Source: an uncultured Eubacteriales bacterium (GTDB lineage: Bacteria; Bacillota; Clostridia; Oscillospirales; CAG-272). From it: 6,590 bases of DNA. Below, in pieces: positions 1 to 6,242 of the stretch. Under the pieces are notes generated by a model, which searched no databases, had not been told where the DNA came from, and worked only from the letters and a program-made list of their open reading frames with translations. The stretch covers positions 1 to 6,590 of the forward strand of contig USMO01000094.1 in NCBI GenBank assembly GCA_900555785.1, given 5' to 3'. The position numbers and the translations under genes were made by a program. How positions within the stretch are numbered: the stretch's first letter is position 1; each line of letters opens with the position of its first letter.

Positions 1-2657
1 AGCGTCCTGCCCTCGTAGACCAACTCGGTCGCGTCGGTCGCAGCATAACCGCTCCAGGAGCCGTTCTCCCGCAAACCGAGCAGGGACGCCGTTCGGGCAG
101 CCGCAGTCAGACCGCCACCCGAAAGCGCATTTCCACCGCGCGCAACCAAAACCAGGTCCGACAAGCCGCCGTGCGAGGTCTTCACGCCGGTCTGGGTCGC
201 ATTCGAATACGAGGCAACAACCGCCACCCCCTGCCCCAACGTCGCGGAGCTGATGCTCTTTCCGTCCATTGCCGAAATGACCGCACAGAAGCTGCCGCTC
301 TCGGCGCTGCTGCCGTCCTTGGCGCTGATGACACCGCCGGACGTCCCGCAGGCACGATAGGAAAAGTTCAGATTGCGGTCAAACGCAATCCGCAGCGCGC
401 GGTTCTTTCCAACCGCGAAAAATTCGTTTCCGGACAGCTTGGCACCGCTCACTTTCAGCGAATCAAAGCCGCCGTCGTTGTAGCACTTCGCGCTGACAAT
501 CCCGCCCGCGTTCAGGTTCCATTCGTAGCTGTGCGCCGTGTCCGACACAAGGTCATCCACCAGCACAAAATACGCGCTGCCGCCGGAACGGATCATCAGA
601 TAGGTCCGGTCTGCCTTCAGGAGAGACGGGTCGGTGTATGCCCCGGCAGCATCCGAGGACAGGACCGCAACGCCCGCCGCATTCAAGCCGACCAGCATAC
701 TGCCGCCGCCCTTGATGCTCTGCGTCTTGCCGTCAACCGTCACGGTGCTGTGCCCCCAAGCCAGCGTGTAATCGCGCCGCTCGCCGGCGCCGTAATCCTG
801 ATAGCCCGGGTCCGAGAGAATCCACTCGCCGCCAACCGCCAGCACAAAGCTGTTCTGGTCGTAGTGGCTGTGCCCCTGCTGCGAGTTGTTGCCGACTGCC
901 ACCAGCAGCAGATCGTCCGCGCCCCAACCCGTGCGCAGGTATCCCCATCCGGCAGCGTCTGCCACGCCCGCGCGCAGATCAATCCCGGTCCGCGCGGTGT
1001 AGGCATCCGGCGTTTCGGTCTCGCCCGCCGGGCGGTAGTAGACCAGCTTCAGAAAATTCGACACGCTGTCCGGTTTCCGGCTGGACAGATACCAGCGCGC
1101 CAGTGCGGACACGTCATTTTCGCGCATCACCGAAGCGGTGACGAAAAAGCAGGTGTCCAGATAGGAATCCGAGACCGGCGGGGCACTCCCCTCCCCGCTC
1201 TCGCTGACTGCCACAACCCAGCGAATCAGCGACTCCGGATAGGCGTGCTCCATCAGCGTCCCGTTTCCGGTCACCCGTTCCAGCTGGTCGAGCGCCGCAA
1301 ACAGCAGGTCCATCGCATAGGAGGTGTAACTCAGCCCCTCCTGCCCTTCCGATTCCGCGCGGCGGTCGAGATACCAGGACGCAAAATCATAGGCACGGGA
1401 GAGATATTTCGGGGCGTCCGCAACCGAGCCGAAGAGCACCAGGCTCCCGGTCATCAGGGCAGATGCCTTGTTGACATAGTAGTTGTGATCGGTAAATGCG
1501 GAAAGATCGTCAAACAACGGCTTCAGCCCCTTTTTCTCCAGAGCCTCTGCCAGCGTGCCGCGCTGCGCGTCCGACAGCCGGTCATAGCAAAGATCGTAGA
1601 CCGTTGCCACGCCGGTTGTAAAATAGCCGGTCTCCAGCGAGGTGCGGTTGATGGACGGATACTCGGTCCAGGTGCTCCAGGCAGCCAGAGAGAGGGCAAG
1701 CTCCACGGCGCGGTCGCCGTACCGGACGTCCCCGGTCAGCGCATACGCCAGCGCCAGCGACTGCAGCATCTCTTTCATTTTGTTGCCCATTTCCTGCCAG
1801 TAGGGGTAGTTTCCGCTCCCAAATCCAGCCGGAGCCGAGGTGAAATGCTGCTCGGTGAAGGGAATCGAAAAAGTCTTGGTGGTCGAGCCGTAGTAGGTCA
1901 TGGTGAACGAGGTCTGCGACAAGAGCGCCGCCGCTTCGCCGATCAGGGCATCCGACGCCTCCTTGCCGCTGTAGCCCGCAAGCCCGGTCTCGCTGCCGGA
2001 AGCCGTGTTCTTCAGCTGCTCCAGCTCTGCCGGGGTGAAGAACAGGCGCGGGTGCGCGGTCACCAGCTGCTCAAAGGGGTGGACCACCTGCTCGCTGTCC
2101 CCGTCGGCCCTCACCACGCGAACATTGTCGTAACAGGTCTGCCCCTTGTTTGCCATGCCGCTGTAAAGCAGAATCTGAATGCTCTTTGCGGTGTCGGGCA
2201 GGCAGACCGTCAGCTCTGCGGTTGTCCAGCGCCCGGTCTCGGTTACGGTTGTGCTGACCGTGTCGGTCTGCTGTCCGTTCTTGCCAAACAGGTATACAAA
2301 CACGCTGCCGTTGCCGGAAAGATTCATCACGTCAACCGAAATCCGGTAGTAGACCCCGCTCTCCAGCGTGATCTTCGGGCTGGCAAGCGTTGCGCTCGCT
2401 TTGGTGGACGAATCGGTGATCATCATGGACGCAGAGCCGCCCGAGGCATGGTCGGTCGTGCGCTGAACATCTCCGGCAACCACCCGCCAGCCTGCGGGGC
2501 AGCCGGTGAAATCGCCTTCAAAATTCTCACTGAATACCGTGTCGGAGCCTGCTGCAGCGACAACGGAGAACGCGCCCAGGAACAGGGCGAGCAGCAGCGC
2601 CGAGGCAGCCACGCGCAGCCGCCGGCAGAGGGAACGGGTGGAACGGACAGGTTTCAT
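1..2657 (-). CDS. Secreted heparinase II/III-family polysaccharide lyase (3' end outside window)
   Basis: The frame is open from the ATG at 2657 to the window edge: 885 codons plus two bases, no stop reached. Residues 1-36 form a signal peptide: a basic start with several Arg, a hydrophobic run ASALLLALFLGAF, and Ala-rich cleavage near VVAAA. Residues about 40-185 look like a beta-sandwich carbohydrate-binding module (FSENFEGDF start, CYDNVRV end). HPRLFFTPAELEQLK at 202-216 is typical of the start of the lyase helical domain. That domain (about 200-530) includes DHNYYVNKAS (390-399) and EGLSYTSYAMDLL (440-452), candidates for the His/Asn and Tyr catalytic positions. The second domain has HSHYDQNSF (596-604), DPGY (616-619) and GHSTVTVDGKTQ (635-646), matching the heparinase II/III beta-sheet domain. 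Such enzymes cleave uronate-containing polysaccharides by beta-elimination. Superfamily assignment is firm; PL family and substrate are unknown. It probably shares a transcript with the repeat protein upstream. A C-terminal anchor could lie beyond the edge. Confidence 0.88.
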   Translation of the reverse strand, partial: MKPVRSTRSLCRRLRVAASALLLALFLGAFSVVAAAGSDTVFSENFEGDFTGCPAGWRVVAGDVQRTTDHASGGSASMMITDSSTKASATLASPKITLESGVYYRISVDVMNLSGNGSVFVYLFGKNGQQTDTVSTTVTETGRWTTAELTVCLPDTAKSIQILLYSGMANKGQTCYDNVRVVRADGDSEQVVHPFEQLVTAHPRLFFTPAELEQLKNTASGSETGLAGYSGKEASDALIGEAAALLSQTSFTMTYYGSTTKTFSIPFTEQHFTSAPAGFGSGNYPYWQEMGNKMKEMLQSLALAYALTGDVRYGDRAVELALSLAAWSTWTEYPSINRTSLETGYFTTGVATVYDLCYDRLSDAQRGTLAEALEKKGLKPLFDDLSAFTDHNYYVNKASALMTGSLVLFGSVADAPKYLSRAYDFASWYLDRRAESEGQEGLSYTSYAMDLLFAALDQLERVTGNGTLMEHAYPESLIRWVVAVSESGEGSAPPVSDSYLDTCFFVTASVMRENDVSALARWYLSSRKPDSVSNFLKLVYYRPAGETETPDAYTARTGIDLRAGVADAAGWGYLRTGWGADDLLLVAVGNNSQQGHSHYDQNSFVLAVGGEWILSDPGYQDYGAGERRDYTLAWGHSTVTVDGKTQSIKGGGSMLVGLNAAGVAVLSSDAAGAYTDPSLLKADRTYLMIRSGGSAYFVLVDDLVSDTAHSYEWNLNAGGIVSAKCYNDGGFDSLKVSGAKLSGNEFFAVGKNRALRIAFDRNLNFSYRACGTSGGVISAKDGSSAESGSFCAVISAMDGKSISSATLGQGVAVVASYSNATQTGVKTSHGGLSDLVLVARGGNALSGGGLTAAARTASLLGLRENGSWSGYAATDATELVYEGRT

Positions 2658-2661
2658 ACGG

Positions 2662-2669
2662 TTTCCTTT
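2662..2669 (-). promoter_or_regulatory. Ribosome binding site of the lyase gene; decides the start
   Basis: AAAGGAAA lies four bases before the ATG at 2657. An in-frame ATG five codons earlier (2672) would put this site inside the gene, and has only the hairpin's 3' arm and CAATCGCCAA before it, so 2657 is the better start. The site is weaker than the AAGGAGG of the first gene, so the lyase may be translated less than its neighbour. Confidence 0.55.
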
Positions 2670-2679
2670 CATTTGGCGA

Positions 2680-2709
2680 TTGCCCCGCCGCCGAAAGGCA
2701 GCGGGGCAA
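2680..2709 (-). terminator. Intercistronic stem-loop without U-tract
   Basis: Read on the minus strand, this is a 13-bp stem (TTGCCCCGCTGCC pairing with GGCGGCGGGGCAA) with a four-base TTTC loop, starting six bases after the first gene's TGA. One pair is G-U on the minus strand but would be A-C on the plus strand, so the structure suits the sense transcript. No U-run follows; the next bases are TCGCCAAATG. A full intrinsic terminator is therefore unlikely. More probable roles are protecting the upstream message from 3' decay, partial attenuation, or an RNA processing point that sets different levels of the two proteins. Confidence 0.6.
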
Positions 2710-2715
2710 CTTGTA

Positions 2716-5700
2716 TCAGTCTTGCTTTCTCTTCTTGCCGATCATCACGGCAGCGGCAGACAGGACCAGCACAGCCGCAAACGGTACCACGGAGATACCG
2801 GACTGGCAGCCCTTCTTGTCTTCGCTCGGTGCATCGGTCTCGGCAGAGGTGTCGCCGGACGGAGCCTTGGTATCGTCACCGGGCTTCGAGGTATCCTTGT
2901 TCGGGTCCTCGGTGGTGATTTCGTCATCCGGATCTTTATTGTCGTTATCCTTGTCGCCGACGGTCGGTTCGCTTGCGGCGTAAATCTTGAACTCGCCGAA
3001 GGATGCCGGAGCGAACTTCCCCTCGTTTGCGGAGTCGATCAGCGCAAAGCCCTGCGTGCGGTCGATCTGACCCAGCAGATTCACGTCATCGCTCATGTCG
3101 AACGCAACCGGTCCGGTCGACTTGTTTGCGTCACCGGCGATATGCGCCTCGGCAACAATCAGGTCGCCCTTCATGACCAGCGTCACTTCGATTTCCAGCG
3201 TTCCGGCAGCAATGCCCTCCAGGCTCAGCGCGGTTGCGTTTGCAGCGGTTGCGGGCAGCGGAGCCATTCTGCCGCCAACGGTGCGGTAGCAGAAGATGGA
3301 CAGCATGTTCTCAGAGGTGGTTTCGAAGTAGATGCGGTAGCCCTGCTGGCTCTTGAACTTGATCGAGGACGTGTCGTCCTTGTCCTCCCAGCGGGTCAGC
3401 ACGCTGAAGCGGAAGTGGTTGTCGGCGTCTGCCTTCACCTTAAAGGTCAGCTTGTAGTCGCCCTCTGCCATCTTGCCCTTGTACTGCGCAATTGCATATG
3501 CGTTGACGCGGACGTTGGCATCGTCGCTGTTGGTCAAACCGTCCGCATTCTTGCGGGTCAGCCAGCCGTTCTCAATGGCGAACTTCTCATACTGCGACAG
3601 ACCGTCGAAGTTGTAGAGCAGGAAGTTTTCTTCGGTCACGTTCACGTTGCCGTTCCACTTGTAGTCGTTGTTCGACAGAATCTTGTTGTAGTCGTTCTGG
3701 TCGACATCTTCATCCTTCGGAGCTTCGCCGGGCAGCGCGGTATAGGTCACCGCACCGTAGGAAGAGGAAACCAGACCCTCCTGCCCTGCCATATCCATGA
3801 TGGCAAAGCCGAGTGTGCGGTCGGCAACACGGTTGATCGTGCGCTCGGTGCCCGCAGAGAAGTCGTAGGTCACGGTTCCGGCTTTCTTGCTGGTGTCGTT
3901 TGCCAGGCAGACGTCAACCGACAGGGTTCTGTCCTGAACGGTGATCGTAATCAGCAGTTCCGCGTTTGCAGCCTGACCCTCCAGCAGCTTCACGCCCTGC
4001 GTGTTTGCCTGCGTTTCGCTGGTCACCAGACCGTTGCCCGAGGAGTAGCCGCCCTCGTAGCGTGCAAGGCGGTATTCGAGCGCGCCGCCCTCCAGCGCCT
4101 GGAGGTTGAACATGTAGCCGTAGTGCGAGCCGGAGAACTTGCCGTCCCAGATGTTCCAAACGCCGACGCGTCCGCGGTTCTCTGCGTTCAGCTTCATCTT
4201 AAAGGAGAGCTTGTAGTTGTACGAGGTTGCATGCTTGGAGGCGATGACGGCGTTGTTCGAAGCAACCGCTCCGTTGCCGCGCGTGAACCAACCGTCCGTG
4301 CCGCGCACGAACTTGTCGCCGTCCGGCAGGGTCACAAAGCTGTTGTCAACTGCGATAAAGTTGTAATCGGGGTCAACAGCGGGGGTATCGTCGGCGCCGT
4401 AGTCAGTGTAGGAGATATGACCGATCGACGAAGAAGCGGTCTCTTTCACTTCGGAAGGTGCAAAGAGGAATCCGAAGCCCGCAGGTTCGTTGATTGCGCC
4501 CAGAATATCGGTCTGACCGGACAGATCGAACACCACATCACCGGTCGTCTTGCTTGCATCGGATGCCAGGGAGACCTTCACGGTCAGCTTGTTGCCAGCC
4601 CACTTCATCGAGACGTTCAGGAGCGCATTTGCAGCTGCATCCTTCAAAATTTCGGAGGTCGCGTTGCCGCTGGTTGCTGCAACCGAGCTGCCGCCGCCCT
4701 GCTTCTTTTCGGCAGCCACGACACCAAGGGTAAGGTTGCCGTCATTTGCTTCCATTTTCAGCGAGAAGCCGATTCCTCTCTGAGAGGTCTGGTAGCTTCT
4801 GCCGTTCTGCGTGTAATCCTGCCAATAGAACCACGTGTAGAGACGGTCCTTGTTGTTGGCATTCAGCTTCACCTGATAGGAAAGATCGTAATCCCCCTTC
4901 ATGGCATGACGATACTGCAGCATTGCATAAGTGGAAGCCGCGCCCGTGACCGGGTTCTTGCCGTCCGGATTCATGGTGAAGAACTCACCGTCGCAAACGA
5001 ACGACGAAGTGCTGCCTGTCTTGCCGATAAAGGACTGCGGGTCGTACTGATAGAACTGGTTTCCGTTCAGGAATGCCATGTTCACCAGAGCAATCTCAAC
5101 CGGCTGCGCGTCCTTCACGGTCAGATCGGTATATGCCATGTGACCGACAGAGGAAGAAACGGTCTCTTTCAGTTCGGAAGGTGCAAAGAGGAATCCAAAG
5201 CCTGCAGGCTCGTTGATTGCGCCCAGAATATCGGTCTGACCGGACAGGTCAAACACCACGTCGCCGGTCGTCTTGCTTGCATCGGATGCAAGAGAGACCT
5301 TTGCGGTCAGCTTGTTGCCTTCCCACTTCAGCGAAACGTTCAGGAGCGCGTTTGCAGCCGCATCCTTCAGGATTTCGGAGGTCGCGTTGCCGCTGGTTGC
5401 TGCAACCGAGCTGCCGCCGCCCTGCTTCTTTTCGGCAGCCACGACACCAAGGGTAAGGTTGCCGTCATTTGCTTCCATTTTCAGCGAGAAGCCGATTCCT
5501 CTCTGAGAGGTCTGGTAGCTTCTGCCGTTCTGCGTGTAATCCTGCCAATAGAACCACGTGTAGAGACGGTCCTTGTTGTTGGCATTCAGTTTTACCTGAT
5601 AGGTCAGAGCGTAGTCGCCCTTCATGGCGTGACGGTACTGCAGCATTGCGTAGCCGGGAGCCGCACCGGTCACCGGATTTTTGGCATCCTGATTCATGGT

Positions 5701-5919
5701 GAAGAACTCGCCGTCGCAGACGAACGACGCAGTGCTGCCCGTGGTGCCGATAAAGGACTGCGGGTCGTATTGATAGAAGAGCCCACCATTCAGAAACGCC
5801 ATATTGACCGGCGTAATCTCAACCGGTGTCGGCGTTTTTTCGCTGTCCGCCGCCATCACCGTGATCGGGAGGGACAGGAGCATTGCAAGGACAAGGGTAA
5901 TGCTGAGAATCTTTTTCAT
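2716..5919 (-). CDS. Secreted four-repeat surface protein with acidic stalk and C-terminal membrane anchor; function unknown
   Basis: The gene has 1067 codons, from an ATG ten bases after AAGGAGG to TGA at 2716-2718. Residues 1-23 are a classic signal peptide (MKKILS, hydrophobic core, VMA/AD cleavage). Four related units follow: 33-266, 274-507, 517-727 and 764-982. Each has an [EG][FW][FL]T[MR] strand, a GDY-L-[TS]-[YF]-x-[VM]-K strand with nearby N-x-x-R, a long variable middle, a (A/S)(G/N)D(A/T)(S/N)K-x-x-G-x-V-x-[FY]D motif and a closing GF[GA][FI] strand. The pattern of strands resembles concanavalin-like (LamG-type) beta-sandwiches, but that is inference; I recognise no named family. 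Residues 983-1036 are an Asp/Thr/Pro/Lys-rich stalk. GCQSG (1037-1041), a helix to about 1060 and KKRKQD end the protein. No enzyme motif is visible. Position before a polysaccharide lyase suggests glycan binding at the cell surface. As first gene, with the better ribosome site, it is probably made in excess. Confidence 0.9.
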   Translation of the reverse strand: MKKILSITLVLAMLLSLPITVMAADSEKTPTPVEITPVNMAFLNGGLFYQYDPQSFIGTTGSTASFVCDGEFFTMNQDAKNPVTGAAPGYAMLQYRHAMKGDYALTYQVKLNANNKDRLYTWFYWQDYTQNGRSYQTSQRGIGFSLKMEANDGNLTLGVVAAEKKQGGGSSVAATSGNATSEILKDAAANALLNVSLKWEGNKLTAKVSLASDASKTTGDVVFDLSGQTDILGAINEPAGFGFLFAPSELKETVSSSVGHMAYTDLTVKDAQPVEIALVNMAFLNGNQFYQYDPQSFIGKTGSTSSFVCDGEFFTMNPDGKNPVTGAASTYAMLQYRHAMKGDYDLSYQVKLNANNKDRLYTWFYWQDYTQNGRSYQTSQRGIGFSLKMEANDGNLTLGVVAAEKKQGGGSSVAATSGNATSEILKDAAANALLNVSMKWAGNKLTVKVSLASDASKTTGDVVFDLSGQTDILGAINEPAGFGFLFAPSEVKETASSSIGHISYTDYGADDTPAVDPDYNFIAVDNSFVTLPDGDKFVRGTDGWFTRGNGAVASNNAVIASKHATSYNYKLSFKMKLNAENRGRVGVWNIWDGKFSGSHYGYMFNLQALEGGALEYRLARYEGGYSSGNGLVTSETQANTQGVKLLEGQAANAELLITITVQDRTLSVDVCLANDTSKKAGTVTYDFSAGTERTINRVADRTLGFAIMDMAGQEGLVSSSYGAVTYTALPGEAPKDEDVDQNDYNKILSNNDYKWNGNVNVTEENFLLYNFDGLSQYEKFAIENGWLTRKNADGLTNSDDANVRVNAYAIAQYKGKMAEGDYKLTFKVKADADNHFRFSVLTRWEDKDDTSSIKFKSQQGYRIYFETTSENMLSIFCYRTVGGRMAPLPATAANATALSLEGIAAGTLEIEVTLVMKGDLIVAEAHIAGDANKSTGPVAFDMSDDVNLLGQIDRTQGFALIDSANEGKFAPASFGEFKIYAASEPTVGDKDNDNKDPDDEITTEDPNKDTSKPGDDTKAPSGDTSAETDAPSEDKKGCQSGISVVPFAAVLVLSAAAVMIGKKRKQD
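2738..2811 (-). other. C-terminal anchor: GC motif, membrane helix, basic tail
   Basis: Residues 1037-1060 of the repeat protein (codons 2740-2811) plus the basic tail (from 2739 down to the stop) read GCQSG, ISVVPFAAVLVLSAAAVMI and then GKKRKQD. The tripartite layout matches a sorting signal, but there is no LPXTG-like box before the helix. The conserved-looking feature is Gly-Cys directly before it. I recall similar Gly-Cys tails in secreted proteins of uncultured Clostridia, but cannot verify this here. It could be a plain membrane anchor or a processed C-terminal signal. Confidence 0.6.
2974..3630 (-). repeat. Domain repeat copy 4 of the surface protein
   Basis: Codes for residues 764-982, the most divergent copy together with copy 3. 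It keeps GWLTR (785-789), YKGKMAEGDYKLTFKVKADADN (813-834; the YKG-M-GDY-L-VK strand pair), AGDANKSTGPVAFDMS (928-943) and QGFALID (956-962). It lacks the aromatic and glycine-rich stretches found in copies 1 and 2. A linker of about 36 residues (728-763, rich in Asp/Asn) separates it from copy 3. Confidence 0.7.
3739..4371 (-). repeat. Domain repeat copy 3 of the surface protein
   Basis: Codes for residues 517-727. Landmarks shared with the other copies are GWFTR (543-547), YNYKLSFKMKLNAENRGR (567-584), ANDTSKKAGTVTYDFS (673-688) and LGFAIMD (703-709). The central aromatic stretch is different (VWNIWDGKFSGSHYG) and the Gly/Ser loop reads GGYSSGNG, so a different ligand surface is plausible. 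Confidence 0.7.
4399..5100 (-). repeat. Domain repeat copy 2, near-duplicate of copy 1
   Basis: Codes for residues 274-507. It aligns without gaps to copy 1 at an offset of exactly 241 codons (723 bases), with about 20 amino-acid differences in 234 positions by my count. Most differences lie in the first 80 residues. The middle third is identical in protein and DNA. Confidence 0.9.
4649..4866 (-). repeat. 218-bp perfect direct repeat, copy B
   Basis: Identical base for base to 5372-5589, by line-by-line reading, at an offset of 723. It lies inside domain copy 2 and covers the aromatic stretch, the Gly/Ser loop and the start of the following helix-like segment. Identity at all third codon positions points to recent duplication or gene conversion. 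Confidence 0.92.
5122..5823 (-). repeat. Domain repeat copy 1
   Basis: Codes for residues 33-266, directly after the signal peptide and a short linker. Notable parts are FVCDGEFFTM (66-75), the aromatic stretch LYTWFYWQDYTQNGRSYQ (119-136) and the small-residue loop KKQGGGSSVAATSGNATSE (164-182). Only seven residues separate it from copy 2, so the two probably form a tandem rigid pair. Confidence 0.9.
5372..5589 (-). repeat. 218-bp perfect direct repeat, copy A
   Basis: Partner of 4649-4866, inside domain copy 1. Mismatches begin immediately outside both ends (GG versus AA at 5370-5371, T versus C at 5590), so the perfect block has sharp edges. Confidence 0.92.
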
Positions 5920-5929
5920 TTCTGAAAAT

Positions 5930-5936
5930 CCTCCTT
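5930..5936 (-). promoter_or_regulatory. Ribosome binding site of the repeat protein gene
   Basis: AAGGAGG, a near-complete match to the 16S rRNA anti-Shine-Dalgarno sequence, lies ten bases before the ATG at 5919. The ATG opens a typical MKKILS signal peptide and no better start lies upstream in frame. Confidence 0.85.
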
Positions 5937-5940
5937 ATTT

Positions 5941-5956
5941 TTTCAACCGGTTGGAA
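5941..5956. promoter_or_regulatory. Operator-like palindrome 1 (CAACCGGTTG core)
   Basis: A 16-base palindrome TTTCAACCGGTTGGAA with one mismatched pair, five bases upstream of the ribosome site. The even symmetry with a central CpG is typical of LacI/GalR-family operators. Its position would allow transcription roadblocking, or looping with the two distal sites. The same symmetry could also fold in RNA next to the ribosome site, though without a proper loop. Confidence 0.55.
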
Positions 5957-6042
5957 CACGGTCCATCCATCGGCAGACGACCGGCATCGCCCCCCCTACC
6001 CGCTCCGAACGGCTTTCGATCTGATTTCCTATATTTGGTATA

Positions 6043-6052
6043 TAACCGGTTA
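6043..6052. promoter_or_regulatory. Operator-like palindrome 2 (TAACCGGTTA)
   Basis: A perfect ten-base palindrome. On the minus strand it shares ATAACTAACCGGTTA-x-ATA with palindrome 3, so the similarity extends beyond the symmetric core. Its centre is 99 bases from palindrome 1. It would sit between a weak TTTGAA (6059-6064) and TATACC (6037-6042) pair, which could be a minor promoter. Confidence 0.6.
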
Positions 6053-6076
6053 GTTATATTCAAATATATCCCGCCA

Positions 6077-6098
6077 ATGACATAACTCGCCGTGTCAT
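6077..6098. repeat. ATGACA-N10-TGTCAT inverted repeat
   Basis: Six-base perfect arms separated by ten bases, placed between operator palindromes 2 and 3. It could be a second regulator's site or a weak hairpin in the leader RNA. The arms are short, so chance is possible. Confidence 0.3.
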
Positions 6099-6126
6099 AT
6101 CTAACCGGTTAGTTATTTATTGACAA
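6098..6126 (-). promoter_or_regulatory. Candidate second promoter overlapping operator 3
   Basis: TTGTCA (6121-6126), a 17-base spacer and TAGATA (6098-6103) on the minus strand. The -35 matches consensus at five of six bases; the -10 is poor at three of six. Support comes mainly from the operator lying across spacer and -10. Confidence 0.35.
6101..6112. promoter_or_regulatory. Operator-like palindrome 3 (CTAACCGGTTAG)
   Basis: A perfect twelve-base palindrome, the best of the three. Its centre is 59 bases from palindrome 2. It overlaps the -10 and spacer of the candidate promoter at 6098-6126, a standard place for repressor binding. Confidence 0.62.
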
Positions 6127-6209
6127 GAAAGAAAATCAAAATCGAAGAAGTCATAGCCGAAAACCGGGCATTTGGTTTTTTCCGTCGTTCTCCAACCTTG
6201 GTTATTGAC

Positions 6210-6238
6210 ATATTAGCACAAAAAATCTCCTTTGTCAA
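6210..6238 (-). promoter_or_regulatory. Strong sigma-A (sigma-70 type) promoter driving the operon
   Basis: TTGACA at 6233-6238 is a perfect -35. The spacer is 17 bases, and TAATAT at 6210-6215 is a good -10. A-tracts lie directly upstream of the -35. The only supported gene downstream on this strand is the repeat protein. The expected start is near 6203. Confidence 0.8.
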
Positions 6239-6242
6239 GCCC

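Larger units (their letters stand above)
5920..6203 (-). other. Long untranslated leader of the operon
   Basis: If transcription starts about seven bases after the TAATAT box, near 6203, the leader is about 280 bases. It contains three AACCGGTT palindromes, a G7 run (5990-5996, minus strand) and a possible 13-residue reading frame (MTSSILIFFLVNK) ending just before the third operator, with no ribosome site that I can see. I recognise no riboswitch or T-box. Confidence 0.45.

Noticed and set aside
1..36. Twin-arginine export of the lyase, from RR at residues 12-13
   Set aside because: The CRRLRVA context lacks the usual S/T-R-R-x-F-L-K pattern. The residue numbers here refer to protein, codons near 2550-2657. 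A standard Sec signal explains the N-terminus.
2655..2672. Alternative ATG at 2672 for the lyase
   Set aside because: It would add MKGNR, absorb the AAAGGAAA site into the coding region and have no Shine-Dalgarno of its own.
2680..2709. Classical rho-independent terminator between the genes
   Set aside because: The stem is strong but no U-tract follows, and the next gene starts only 23 bases after it.
171..2918. Plus-strand 915-codon open frame
   Set aside because: It lies antisense to the lyase and the end of the repeat protein, crosses the intergenic hairpin, lacks a ribosome site and has an Arg/Ala/Gly-rich composition typical of a codon-bias shadow.
2506..5925. Plus-strand 1139-codon open frame
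   Set aside because: It runs antisense through the whole repeat protein and past its start. Its own internal repeats only mirror the sense repeats, and no promoter or ribosome site precedes it.
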